NCBI RefSeq assembly: GCF_003611695.1
Contig: NZ_RAWE01000007.1
Coordinates: 51,386-115,385, forward strand
Origin: Corallococcus carmarthensis
Lineage (GTDB): Bacteria; Myxococcota; Myxococcia; Myxococcales; Myxococcaceae
DNA: 64,000 nucleotides
Reading direction: 5' to 3'
The position numbers were made by a program, and so were the translations under genes. The notes beneath the pieces are model-generated. The model saw only the letters and a list, made by a program, of their open reading frames with translations. It searched no databases and had not been told where the DNA came from. Position 1 is the stretch's first letter. Each line of letters opens with the position of its first letter. Positions 1 through 7,749 of the stretch are shown here, in pieces.

Positions 1-73
1 CCCTGCGCACCCCCCAATAGGCGCCTGCGTAATATGTCTCGAGATACGTCCAGGGCCTGTCCGTGACGGTCAC
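1..73 (-). CDS. 5' end of putative immunity protein for the adjacent toxin lipoprotein (partial)
   Basis: Only the first 24 codons are inside the window; the gene runs off the left edge. A GTG start at 73 is preceded by a strong GGAGGAA ribosome binding site that begins 12 bases after the TAA stop of the upstream toxin gene, so the two are almost certainly co-transcribed. The visible N-terminus carries a YYAGAYWG motif. From memory this resembles the N-terminus of myxobacterial Imm52-type immunity proteins, which accompany restriction-endonuclease-fold toxins. The family call rests on that short motif and on position alone. The expected role is to bind and neutralise the C-terminal nuclease domain of the neighbour. 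Confidence 0.55.
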   Translation of the reverse strand, partial: MTVTDRPWTYLETYYAGAYWGVRR

Positions 74-85
74 CGTGATTCCTCC

Positions 86-1639
86 TTAGCGCGCTGGAGT
101 GTGCACGATTCGAATCCCATGGATATCGTTGCTTTCGAGCAACTTGTGGATGGCATTCGCGGCCTTCTCCTCGGCGACATGCCACTCGATGCGAGTTCCC
201 AGTCCTTGAACAGCCTTGAGCTGTCGTCTCGCCTGATTGGCGAGTGCTTCTGCCCCCGTCGACTTGAACCACCTCTTCGGATCCAGGTCATCGAAGAACT
301 TGTTCGCGTAGCCGGGACCCTTGGCATCCAGTAGCACTCCGTCCCGGAACCCGTCGAACTTCACGTCACCAACCCAGTACGCCTCATCCGCCGAGTGCCC
401 GGAGATCTGCTCCTGGTATCGCCGGGCCCGTTCGGACATCGACTCCTTCGCGGGCCCCCACTGCCCTGGCTCGTCGGGAGCCGACGCCACGTTCGCCTTC
501 TGCAGGATGATGGCCGCGCCGGGCCCTCCGCTCAGCACCGCCGCCGCGCGCCCTACGGGCACCGCGATGCGCTCCACGCCCAGCACGCCCTCCGCGGACA
601 CCGCGAGAACGGGCACCGTGGCCTCCACGCCCGCCGTTGCTCGCGCCAACGTGCGCGTCGTCGCTGAAGCCGTGCCCCACAACATGAGGACGTTCGTGGT
701 CAGCCGCGCGGCTTCGCGGATCTGCTCGCCCCCGGTCATGGAGCGGAAGCGCTCCCAGTACGCGGGCGATGAATCAATGAGGGTCACCACGCCTTCCGGG
801 AGATGGCGCAGGCCCGCGATGCTGTCCGTGGGATGGGACAGCAGCTGTCCCATGCCGTGGTACAGCTCCACGAACGCGTCCTCCGCGCCATCCAGTGAGC
901 GGCTGATGACGTCCGCGTCGTCGTACACCTCCGCGAGCGGCCGCCAGTCCGCGGCTCGCAGCTGCGCATCGACGTGACGGAAGACACCGCCCCTGCCGCT
1001 GTAGAAACGCCCCAGCTCGAAGTTGCCCGCGCGAAAGGCCCCGTCCTTCCACTGCACGGGCGCCACCTTCTGCTGCGTGCGCCCATCCAACGCCCAGGCC
1101 AGGTACCCGTCCGGCCGCAGCACCGCCACCTGCTCCCGGACGAACCGCTCCATGCGGTGAACCAGCTCCTCGCGGGACACCTCGCCAGCCTCCAGCACCT
1201 CGCGCAGCAGCAACCCCGCCGCCATGCGGGGCGGATAGGCGCCGAAGGTCACCGGCTTCTCCATCAACCGGTTCAGCACCTCGGCCGCGTCGTCGGGTGT
1301 GAAGGGATTGCGGCGGACCGGCAGCTCCTCCAGGTCCTCCAGCCCGGCGCGCAGCAGCAGCTTTTCGAACGCGTCCACCTCCAGCAGGCCCAGCTCCACC
1401 GCCTGTCGCGTCCGCTCCTCCGAACTCCCGATGAGCACCGTTCCTTGCGGCAGGCGCACCGGAGCCTCGCCGCCCCACGGCGTGGGCGAGGCGCTGTGGT
1501 AGCGCGCATAGCCGTGCATCCCCACCGGCAACGAACGGGCGCGTCCCCCCGCGCAACCCACCAGGCCCCAAACGAGCACCAGGCACAGCCACGCTCGACG
1601 GACCCCTTCCCTGCCGCGCGGCACATGAATCCCTTTCAT
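86..1639 (-). CDS. Toxin lipoprotein with C-terminal Tox-REase-5-like nuclease domain (SitA-like)
   Basis: A 517-residue protein with a lipoprotein signal peptide (hydrophobic LCLVLVWGLVGC, lipidated Cys about residue 29). A long middle region includes hydrophobic Ala/Val-rich stretches around residues 310-375. The last ~100 residues carry FDGFRDG then LLDAKGPGY, the acidic-x-Lys arrangement of the restriction-endonuclease fold, which matches my memory of Tox-REase-5. Myxobacterial lipoprotein toxins with swappable C-terminal nucleases (SitA type) are passed between kin cells by TraA/B outer membrane exchange; assignment to that class is inference from architecture. The ATG at 1639 has an AGGAGGAACAGGC Shine-Dalgarno. 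The putative immunity gene follows after 12 bp. The DNase activity is predicted, not shown. Confidence 0.72.
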   Translation of the reverse strand: MKGIHVPRGREGVRRAWLCLVLVWGLVGCAGGRARSLPVGMHGYARYHSASPTPWGGEAPVRLPQGTVLIGSSEERTRQAVELGLLEVDAFEKLLLRAGLEDLEELPVRRNPFTPDDAAEVLNRLMEKPVTFGAYPPRMAAGLLLREVLEAGEVSREELVHRMERFVREQVAVLRPDGYLAWALDGRTQQKVAPVQWKDGAFRAGNFELGRFYSGRGGVFRHVDAQLRAADWRPLAEVYDDADVISRSLDGAEDAFVELYHGMGQLLSHPTDSIAGLRHLPEGVVTLIDSSPAYWERFRSMTGGEQIREAARLTTNVLMLWGTASATTRTLARATAGVEATVPVLAVSAEGVLGVERIAVPVGRAAAVLSGGPGAAIILQKANVASAPDEPGQWGPAKESMSERARRYQEQISGHSADEAYWVGDVKFDGFRDGVLLDAKGPGYANKFFDDLDPKRWFKSTGAEALANQARRQLKAVQGLGTRIEWHVAEEKAANAIHKLLESNDIHGIRIVHTPAR

Positions 1640-1900
1640 GCCTGTTCCTCCTGTTGAACAGGGCTAGCAGGGAGTCCTGACATCCTGACCGCAACGCGGT
1701 GCGAAATGACGCAGCCGGTGCGCGGGCGACCCGCTGACCCGCTGCCTGCCTCGGATGTCCGGTGTCACGCGGTTCACATGATGTGGCGCCTGGAAGCCCT
1801 CCGGGCATGGAGGGTCTTCTGACGGATGCTTCACGTGTCCGTCGAATGACCGAGCCCAGAGGTTCGGAAATCACAGCGGCGCTGGCATAGAGTCGCGGCC

Positions 1901-4900
1901 GTGCCGCGCTGCCTCACATGCGGGCGGCGTTGGGAGGGCTCCCACACGCCGTGCCCGCCCGGCGTCCTGCCTCCCACCGCTCCGCCGTCCGATGCTTCGC
2001 TCGTCGTGCCCGACGTTCCGGGCTACCGCTGCGAGAAGGTCATCGCGCGCGGCGGCTTCGGCGTGCTGCTGACCGCGCACAAGCGCGCCCCGGATGGCAC
2101 CGAGGGCGAACGCATCGCGCTGAAGCTGGCGCGGCCCGGCATCGCGCTCGCGGAGGCGCAGCTCGCCCGCGAGGCGGAGGCCCTGCGCGCCATCGGGCCC
2201 CCCACCGTGCCCGCCCTCCACGCCACGGGCACCCTGCCCGGTGGCCAGCGCTTCGTCGCCATGGAGTACGTGCCGCTGCCCACGATGGCGGACTGGCTGG
2301 CGCAGGTGTCCGGCCCCATGTCGCCGCAGGAGTTCGCGCCGCGCGCCAACGCGCTCCTGGAGGCGGTGGCCGTCGTGCATTCGCACGGGCTGGTGCACTG
2401 CGACCTCAAGCCCGAGCACGTCTTCCTGGACGACGCCCACCATCGCGCCCGCGTCTTCGACTTCGGCCTGGTGCAACGTCCGGCGCCCGACGTGCTCGCG
2501 GACGACGGCACTCCCGACGAAACGTCCTCCTTCGCCGGCACCGCCGAATACATGGCGCCCGAGCAGTGCGCAGGCCACGCGGTCCTCGATGCGCGCACGG
2601 ACGTGTACGCGCTGGGCATCATCCTCTACGAGCTCATCACCGGCCGGCCGCCGTTCTTCGGCTCGCTCCCGGAGGTGATGCAGGCGCACCTGTCGCTCCG
2701 GCCGCCGCCTCCTTCGGAGTACGCCCCGGTGGCGCCGCCCGTGGAGGAGGTCGTGCTGCGCTGTCTGGCCAAGGAGCCCGCGCGCCGTCCCCGCGACGCC
2801 GCCGCCGTGGCCCAGGCACTGCGCGCGGCGCTGGACCACGCGGGCCAATCCGCGGTGCAGCCCGCGCCCCGGCTCACCCTGCTGCCCGAGGTTCGTCCCG
2901 CCCAGACGCGCCGCTCGGTGGCGGTGCTGTTCACCTCCTCTCGCGCGAATCCCGTGGCGGTGCAGAAGGCCCTGGCCGCCTACGGAGGCCACATGGCCTT
3001 CGCCGACGGCGAGCGCTTCGCCGGCGTCTTCGACCCGGACGTGGGAGAGAACCCCGTGCGCCGCGCACTGCGCGCCGCGGAAGGCCTGGCGGAGCGGGGA
3101 CTCGCCCCGGCCGCGCTCGTGGACGTGGCCACCGTCACCGTGCAGCGCCGCCGCGATGGCGCGCCCCGCTACCTGGGCGCCATCTTCGCGCGCGAGGACC
3201 GCTACACCCACGTCCCGGAGCTGCGCGGCCCCCTGCTCTCCACCTACGCCGCGGAGGCCGTCCCGGAGGTGCCGTGTCTGCCGGTGCCTGGACGCTCCGG
3301 GTTGATGCGCCCCGCGCCCTCGGGCGCCGCGCCCCGGCCGGACGTCACCGTGCTGCAGCTGAGCAGCGCGATGCTGGTGGGCCGCGACGTGGAGCTGGAG
3401 CAGCTGATGGAGAGCGCCCGCGCCGCGGTGTCGGACGCGGCGCCCACCATCGTCACCGTGCGCGGCGACCGGGGCCACGGCAAGAGCCACCTGTCCTCCA
3501 CGCTGGGCCTGCGGCTGAGGGCCTTGCTGCCGCACGCGCGCGTCTACTCCATGCGCTCGCGCGAGCCCGTGCAGGGCGATCCGGAAGGCACGCTGCGCTC
3601 GCTGCTGCGCATGGCGCTGCACGGCTTCGACCGCGACGACACCGACACGCAGGAGGACGGCCGCACCGCCATCCTCGACCGGCTGGGGACCCAGCTGGGC
3701 ATGGAGCTGTGGCCGGGCGTGGCCGCGACGCTCGGGTGGTATGCGCCGGGCGGGCCGGAGCTGCAGAGCTGGGCCGCGGCCCCGGGCGCGCTGCGCTCGC
3801 TGGCCATGCGCGCCACCGGTGAGCTGCTGGCGGCGAGCGCCCGCGAACGGCCCCTGTGCCTCATCGTGGACGACGCGCACTTCGCGGAGGAGCCCGCGCT
3901 GGACGCCCTGGAGTACGCGGCGCTCGCGGAGACGCGCGTGCCCCTGTGGGTCTGCGTGCTGGTGCGCCCGGGCTTCGAGCAGAGCCGTCCGGCGTGGGGC
4001 ACCCGCGCCGCCAGCCAGTTGGACCTGCCCCTGTCCAGCCTGACTCCGGGCGACGCGCATGCCCTGTGCCGCACGCTGCTCAAGCCGGTGGAGAACGTGC
4101 CCGCGCAGGCGGTGGAGCGCATCGTGGAGCGCGCGCAGCGCGTGCCCCTGTTCCTGGTGGAGCTGGTGCGCGGCCTCAAGCGCCAGGGGCTGGTGCGGCA
4201 GCGCTCTCCGGGCGGCAACTGGTACCTCGTCACGGACGAGCTGGACCGCGTGCCGGAGCTGCGGCTGGTGGAGTGGCTGGCGGACCGCGAACTGGGCGCG
4301 CTGCCTCCGGCCCTCGCCGCGCATGCCCGGCTGTGCGCGCTCCTGGGCGCGACCTTCACCGCCACGGCGGCGGACGGCGTGGTGCGCGAGCTGGAGCGCG
4401 ACGGAGCCGCGGCGCATTTCCCGCTGGACGTGGGGCATGCGACGCGGCGGCTCCTGGACCTGGGGCTGCTGGTGGAGCACCGGCTGGAAGGGCTGAGCTT
4501 CCGCAACGAACTGGTGCGCGAGGCCGTGGTCGCGAGCCTGCCGGCGGAGGAGAAGGCGCGCATCCACCACGCCGCGTACCGCCACTACCTGAGCCCGGCG
4601 GGCGCGCAGGAGCGCCAGCGGCTGGCCCGGCTCGCGCTGCACGCGGCGGCGGCGGGCCTGCGCGACGAGGCGGCGGCGCTGACCATCGACCTGGCGGAGT
4701 CCGCGCGCGGCCGCCACGCGTACCTCGACGCGGAGGCCATGTACACGCGCGCCCTGGAGCTCATCGAGCCCGAGGACGAGCTGCGCAGACTCACGGCGCT
4801 GCGGGGCCGGGGCCTGATGCGCTACCGCATTGGCCGGTACGAGGACTCGCTCACGGACTTCGCCATCGCGCGCGCGGGGGCGCGGAGGCTGGGAGATTCA

Positions 4901-5923
4901 CGCGCGGAGGTGGAGCTGCTGCTCGACGAGGCGGTGGCGCTCGACTGGGTGAACGACTACGCGCGCAGCGAGGCGCGGGCCCAGGAGGCGCAACACCTGA
5001 CGGAGACCGTGACATCGCCCTACGTGCAGGCGCGGCTGCTGCTGGCGCTGGGCCGCGCGCAGTTCCGCAAGGGCGAATGGCTGGACGCGCTCATGCCGCT
5101 GGAGGCCGCGGCGGAGCGGGCGCGGAAGCTGGGCGACGCGGGCTACGAGACGCTGGTGGTGGCGCTGCTCCTGATGGTCGCCATCCTGCCGAGCATGGGC
5201 AACATCGACGGCGCGGAGCGGGTGCTGGATGAGCTCATCAGCATCTGCACGGAGCGCGGCGATCGCTTCCATCTGGGCTCGGCCATCAACAACCGCCGCA
5301 ACCTGTGGGTGGCTCGGCGCGACCTGACGAATGCGCTGAAGGACCAGGAGCGCTTCATGCAACTGGGGCGCGAGCTGGGCGTGGTGGGCTGGGAATACTT
5401 CGGCGAAATCAACCTGGGCGAGCTGTACTACCAGGCGGGCGACGCGGAAGCGGCGGCACCGCACATCGCGCGGGCCGTCGCGCTGGAGCGCCGGCATCCG
5501 GAGGTGGCGCACCGGCCCTGGGCACTGCTGCTCCAGGCGCGGGCCATGGCGTGGACGGGCCGGTACGACCAGGCGCGCGACCTGCTGGGACAGGTGCGGC
5601 GGACGATGGCGACCAACCGGCACGGCGTGAACCTGAGCCCGTCGGAGGAGGTGCTCTTCTCCATGGTGGAGCTGGCCGCGAAGGACGCGACGGCGGAGGA
5701 GTGGCACGCGCTGCGGGAGCGCTCCGCCCAGGTCTCCGTGGAACAGGAGCCGCTCGAAGTCCTGGAGATGATGGGCCTCGCGGCCGGGCGCCGGGGCGAC
5801 TTCGCGGAGGCGATGCTCGCGCTCGGAGAAGCGCTGGCCCGCTCGGCGCACCTGCCGAACCTGATGGAGGACCGCATCCGCCGCTCGCTGGCGCGCGTGC
5901 GGGACCTCACGCCCGCCGCGTAG
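1901..5923 (+). CDS. Ser/Thr protein kinase fused to AAA ATPase and TPR region
   Basis: A 1340-residue cytoplasmic signalling protein read from GTG. It opens with a short Cys patch (CLTC then TPC) that may be a partial zinc ribbon. A Hanks-type kinase domain spans about residues 40-310: glycine-loop ARGGFG, ALKLA lysine, catalytic loop HCDLKPEH near 165, DFG near 186 and a MAPEQ segment. The catalytic loop reads HCD rather than HRD. Residues ~340-490 loosely resemble a degenerate class III cyclase domain. A Walker A GDRGHGKS (about 523-530) and Walker B LCLIVDDAH (about 652-660) define an AAA_16-type ATPase, and the C-terminal third is helical TPR-like sequence. Such kinase-ATPase-TPR fusions are common in myxobacteria. 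It is divergent from the toxin gene. Substrates are unknown. Confidence 0.85.
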   Translation: MPRCLTCGRRWEGSHTPCPPGVLPPTAPPSDASLVVPDVPGYRCEKVIARGGFGVLLTAHKRAPDGTEGERIALKLARPGIALAEAQLAREAEALRAIGPPTVPALHATGTLPGGQRFVAMEYVPLPTMADWLAQVSGPMSPQEFAPRANALLEAVAVVHSHGLVHCDLKPEHVFLDDAHHRARVFDFGLVQRPAPDVLADDGTPDETSSFAGTAEYMAPEQCAGHAVLDARTDVYALGIILYELITGRPPFFGSLPEVMQAHLSLRPPPPSEYAPVAPPVEEVVLRCLAKEPARRPRDAAAVAQALRAALDHAGQSAVQPAPRLTLLPEVRPAQTRRSVAVLFTSSRANPVAVQKALAAYGGHMAFADGERFAGVFDPDVGENPVRRALRAAEGLAERGLAPAALVDVATVTVQRRRDGAPRYLGAIFAREDRYTHVPELRGPLLSTYAAEAVPEVPCLPVPGRSGLMRPAPSGAAPRPDVTVLQLSSAMLVGRDVELEQLMESARAAVSDAAPTIVTVRGDRGHGKSHLSSTLGLRLRALLPHARVYSMRSREPVQGDPEGTLRSLLRMALHGFDRDDTDTQEDGRTAILDRLGTQLGMELWPGVAATLGWYAPGGPELQSWAAAPGALRSLAMRATGELLAASARERPLCLIVDDAHFAEEPALDALEYAALAETRVPLWVCVLVRPGFEQSRPAWGTRAASQLDLPLSSLTPGDAHALCRTLLKPVENVPAQAVERIVERAQRVPLFLVELVRGLKRQGLVRQRSPGGNWYLVTDELDRVPELRLVEWLADRELGALPPALAAHARLCALLGATFTATAADGVVRELERDGAAAHFPLDVGHATRRLLDLGLLVEHRLEGLSFRNELVREAVVASLPAEEKARIHHAAYRHYLSPAGAQERQRLARLALHAAAAGLRDEAAALTIDLAESARGRHAYLDAEAMYTRALELIEPEDELRRLTALRGRGLMRYRIGRYEDSLTDFAIARAGARRLGDSRAEVELLLDEAVALDWVNDYARSEARAQEAQHLTETVTSPYVQARLLLALGRAQFRKGEWLDALMPLEAAAERARKLGDAGYETLVVALLLMVAILPSMGNIDGAERVLDELISICTERGDRFHLGSAINNRRNLWVARRDLTNALKDQERFMQLGRELGVVGWEYFGEINLGELYYQAGDAEAAAPHIARAVALERRHPEVAHRPWALLLQARAMAWTGRYDQARDLLGQVRRTMATNRHGVNLSPSEEVLFSMVELAAKDATAEEWHALRERSAQVSVEQEPLEVLEMMGLAAGRRGDFAEAMLALGEALARSAHLPNLMEDRIRRSLARVRDLTPAA

Positions 5924-5934
5924 CGCGCACCCCG

Positions 5935-7749
5935 CTACGCCGACCGCGAGAGCGCCGCCGTCGCCGCGATGATCAGCCCCATCAGCGATTCACCCACCAG
6001 CGCTCCAGAGCTCAGCGAGGACTCCTGCGCTTCCGTCGTCTTCGGCCACTTCCGCGCGAGTGTCACCAGCCCCGCCCCCACGCACAGCGTCACCGCGAAG
6101 TAGGCGGGGGTGATGAAGCCGATGCCCATCGCCACCGGCGACGGCAACCACCGCGCCGCCCGGCTCTTCGCGGCCAGCGTCGACAGCGCGCCCACCGCGA
6201 AGCCCACCAGCGCGGCCCAGCCCGCGTGGAGCGGCAGGCCCGCCAGGCCTCGCACGGACACCTCCGCCACGGCCCGGAACTGCGCCGCCGAGGGCGCCGG
6301 CAACGCCGCCGTCCCCAGTCCGTACGCGTCCACCAGCAGCAGGTAGGCCGGCACCGCCACCACCGCGCCCACCGCCACGCCCACCAGCTGCGCGGCGAGC
6401 TGTCGGGAGGCCGACGCGCCCAGCAGGTGCCCTGCCTTCAACGACCACAGGCTCACGCCCGTCTGCGCCGCCGCGCCCGCCACCACCGAACCCGCCGCCA
6501 CGTTGGGCGACAACTCTCCGGGCCGCACCCCGCCGAAGATGACCTGCGTGAGGTTGCCCACCTGCCCCACCGGCGACACGTCCGTCTGCCCCGCGCCTCG
6601 CGCGCACACCGCGCACAGCGGCACCAGCAGCGCGAGCACCAGCAGCATCGACGGCACGCCCAGCCCGAACAGCACCCCGCCCAGCACCACCGCCAGCACG
6701 CACGCCACCACCGCCAGGCCCAGGCTCCACCGGGGCAGCCCTCCCCAGCCCACGCCCACCGAACGCAGGTCCTTCGCCGCGCCCAGGAAGTCCCGCGCCT
6801 GCGCCAGCAGCGACACCACCGCCCCGCCCACCATCAACCCCACGCCGGGCCAGATCAGCCACGAGGACAGCGGCTCGTACCCCACGCCCGCCACCAGACC
6901 CGTGTCCAGGAGCCACGACGCGAGCACGCCCCACGCCAGCGCCGACCCCAGCAGCATGCTCAACGCCAGCTGCGGGCCCGTCATCATCCCCACCGCCAGC
7001 AGCATGGGGCTCACCCCCACGCCCCACGTCAGGGACTCCAGCGAGACGCCGCCCACGCGGCCCGGCAGCGCCACCATCCCCGGCAGCCAGCCGCGCGAAT
7101 CGCGCATCCACGTGAGCACCATCGCCACCACCCCGGCGCCCACCAACGTCCGGCCCCTGCCAGCCCGCGTGCCTTGCGCCTCCGAAGGCGTGGCCGCGTG
7201 CAGCGCGGAGATCAACTCCGCGGTGGCGATGCCCGTGGGAAACGGCAGGGCCTCCTGCTCCACCAGACGCCGCCGCAAGAGCCCCGCCACCAGCACACCC
7301 ACCACGCCCAGCACCAGCCCCCAGGACGCGATGCCCCAGCCCGGGACACCCGTGCCCAGCAGGGCCAGCGCCGGGATGGCGGCGATCAACCCCGCCGAGG
7401 CGGGCATCGCGCCCACCGCCGCCGCGGTCGTCTGCGTGAGGTTGTTCTCCAGCGGCGTGTAGGGCACGCCCCGCCTGCGCCCATAGGGCGCCAGCGCGCT
7501 GAACCCCAGCACCGCCGCGGTGATGGAGCCCGAGTCCCACAAGCCCGTCTTCAACCCCATGTAGAGGTTGGTGACGGCCAGCATCGCGCCAATGACCAGC
7601 CCCATCCCCAGCGACCGGACCGTCCACTCCCGGCCTTCCGGCGCCGCCGCCCCCGCGAGCCCCAGCCCCGTCGCCGTCACGGGCACCGGATCCTCCGGCC
7701 CCGCCGCGGCCTCGGAAGGAGCGGTGGGGTGACCGGAGGAGGCGCTCAT
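5935..7749 (-). CDS. OPT family oligopeptide transporter
   Basis: A 604-residue, very hydrophobic inner membrane protein with roughly a dozen or more membrane segments after a ~45-residue Pro/Ala-rich N-terminus. The segment AVTNLYMGLKTG early in the protein and the spaced hydrophobic blocks are those of the OPT (oligopeptide / metal-chelate) transporter family, which imports small peptides or metal complexes with protons. The ATG overlaps the TGA of the upstream hybrid histidine kinase gene by 4 bp (ATGA), implying translational coupling. Its stop lies 11 bp from the convergent kinase gene. The substrate cannot be read from the sequence; a role linked to the coupled sensor is inference. Confidence 0.85.
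   Translation of the reverse strand: MSASSGHPTAPSEAAAGPEDPVPVTATGLGLAGAAAPEGREWTVRSLGMGLVIGAMLAVTNLYMGLKTGLWDSGSITAAVLGFSALAPYGRRRGVPYTPLENNLTQTTAAAVGAMPASAGLIAAIPALALLGTGVPGWGIASWGLVLGVVGVLVAGLLRRRLVEQEALPFPTGIATAELISALHAATPSEAQGTRAGRGRTLVGAGVVAMVLTWMRDSRGWLPGMVALPGRVGGVSLESLTWGVGVSPMLLAVGMMTGPQLALSMLLGSALAWGVLASWLLDTGLVAGVGYEPLSSWLIWPGVGLMVGGAVVSLLAQARDFLGAAKDLRSVGVGWGGLPRWSLGLAVVACVLAVVLGGVLFGLGVPSMLLVLALLVPLCAVCARGAGQTDVSPVGQVGNLTQVIFGGVRPGELSPNVAAGSVVAGAAAQTGVSLWSLKAGHLLGASASRQLAAQLVGVAVGAVVAVPAYLLLVDAYGLGTAALPAPSAAQFRAVAEVSVRGLAGLPLHAGWAALVGFAVGALSTLAAKSRAARWLPSPVAMGIGFITPAYFAVTLCVGAGLVTLARKWPKTTEAQESSLSSGALVGESLMGLIIAATAALSRSA

Noticed and set aside
1642..1664. Inverted repeat CCTGTTC-N8-GAACAGG as an operator
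   Set aside because: It overlaps the ribosome binding site and start region of the toxin gene and may be chance; no regulator is adjacent.
1871..4717. Long minus-strand open frame opposite the kinase-ATPase gene
   Set aside because: No domain, compositionally biased, fully overlapped by a kinase with intact catalytic motifs.
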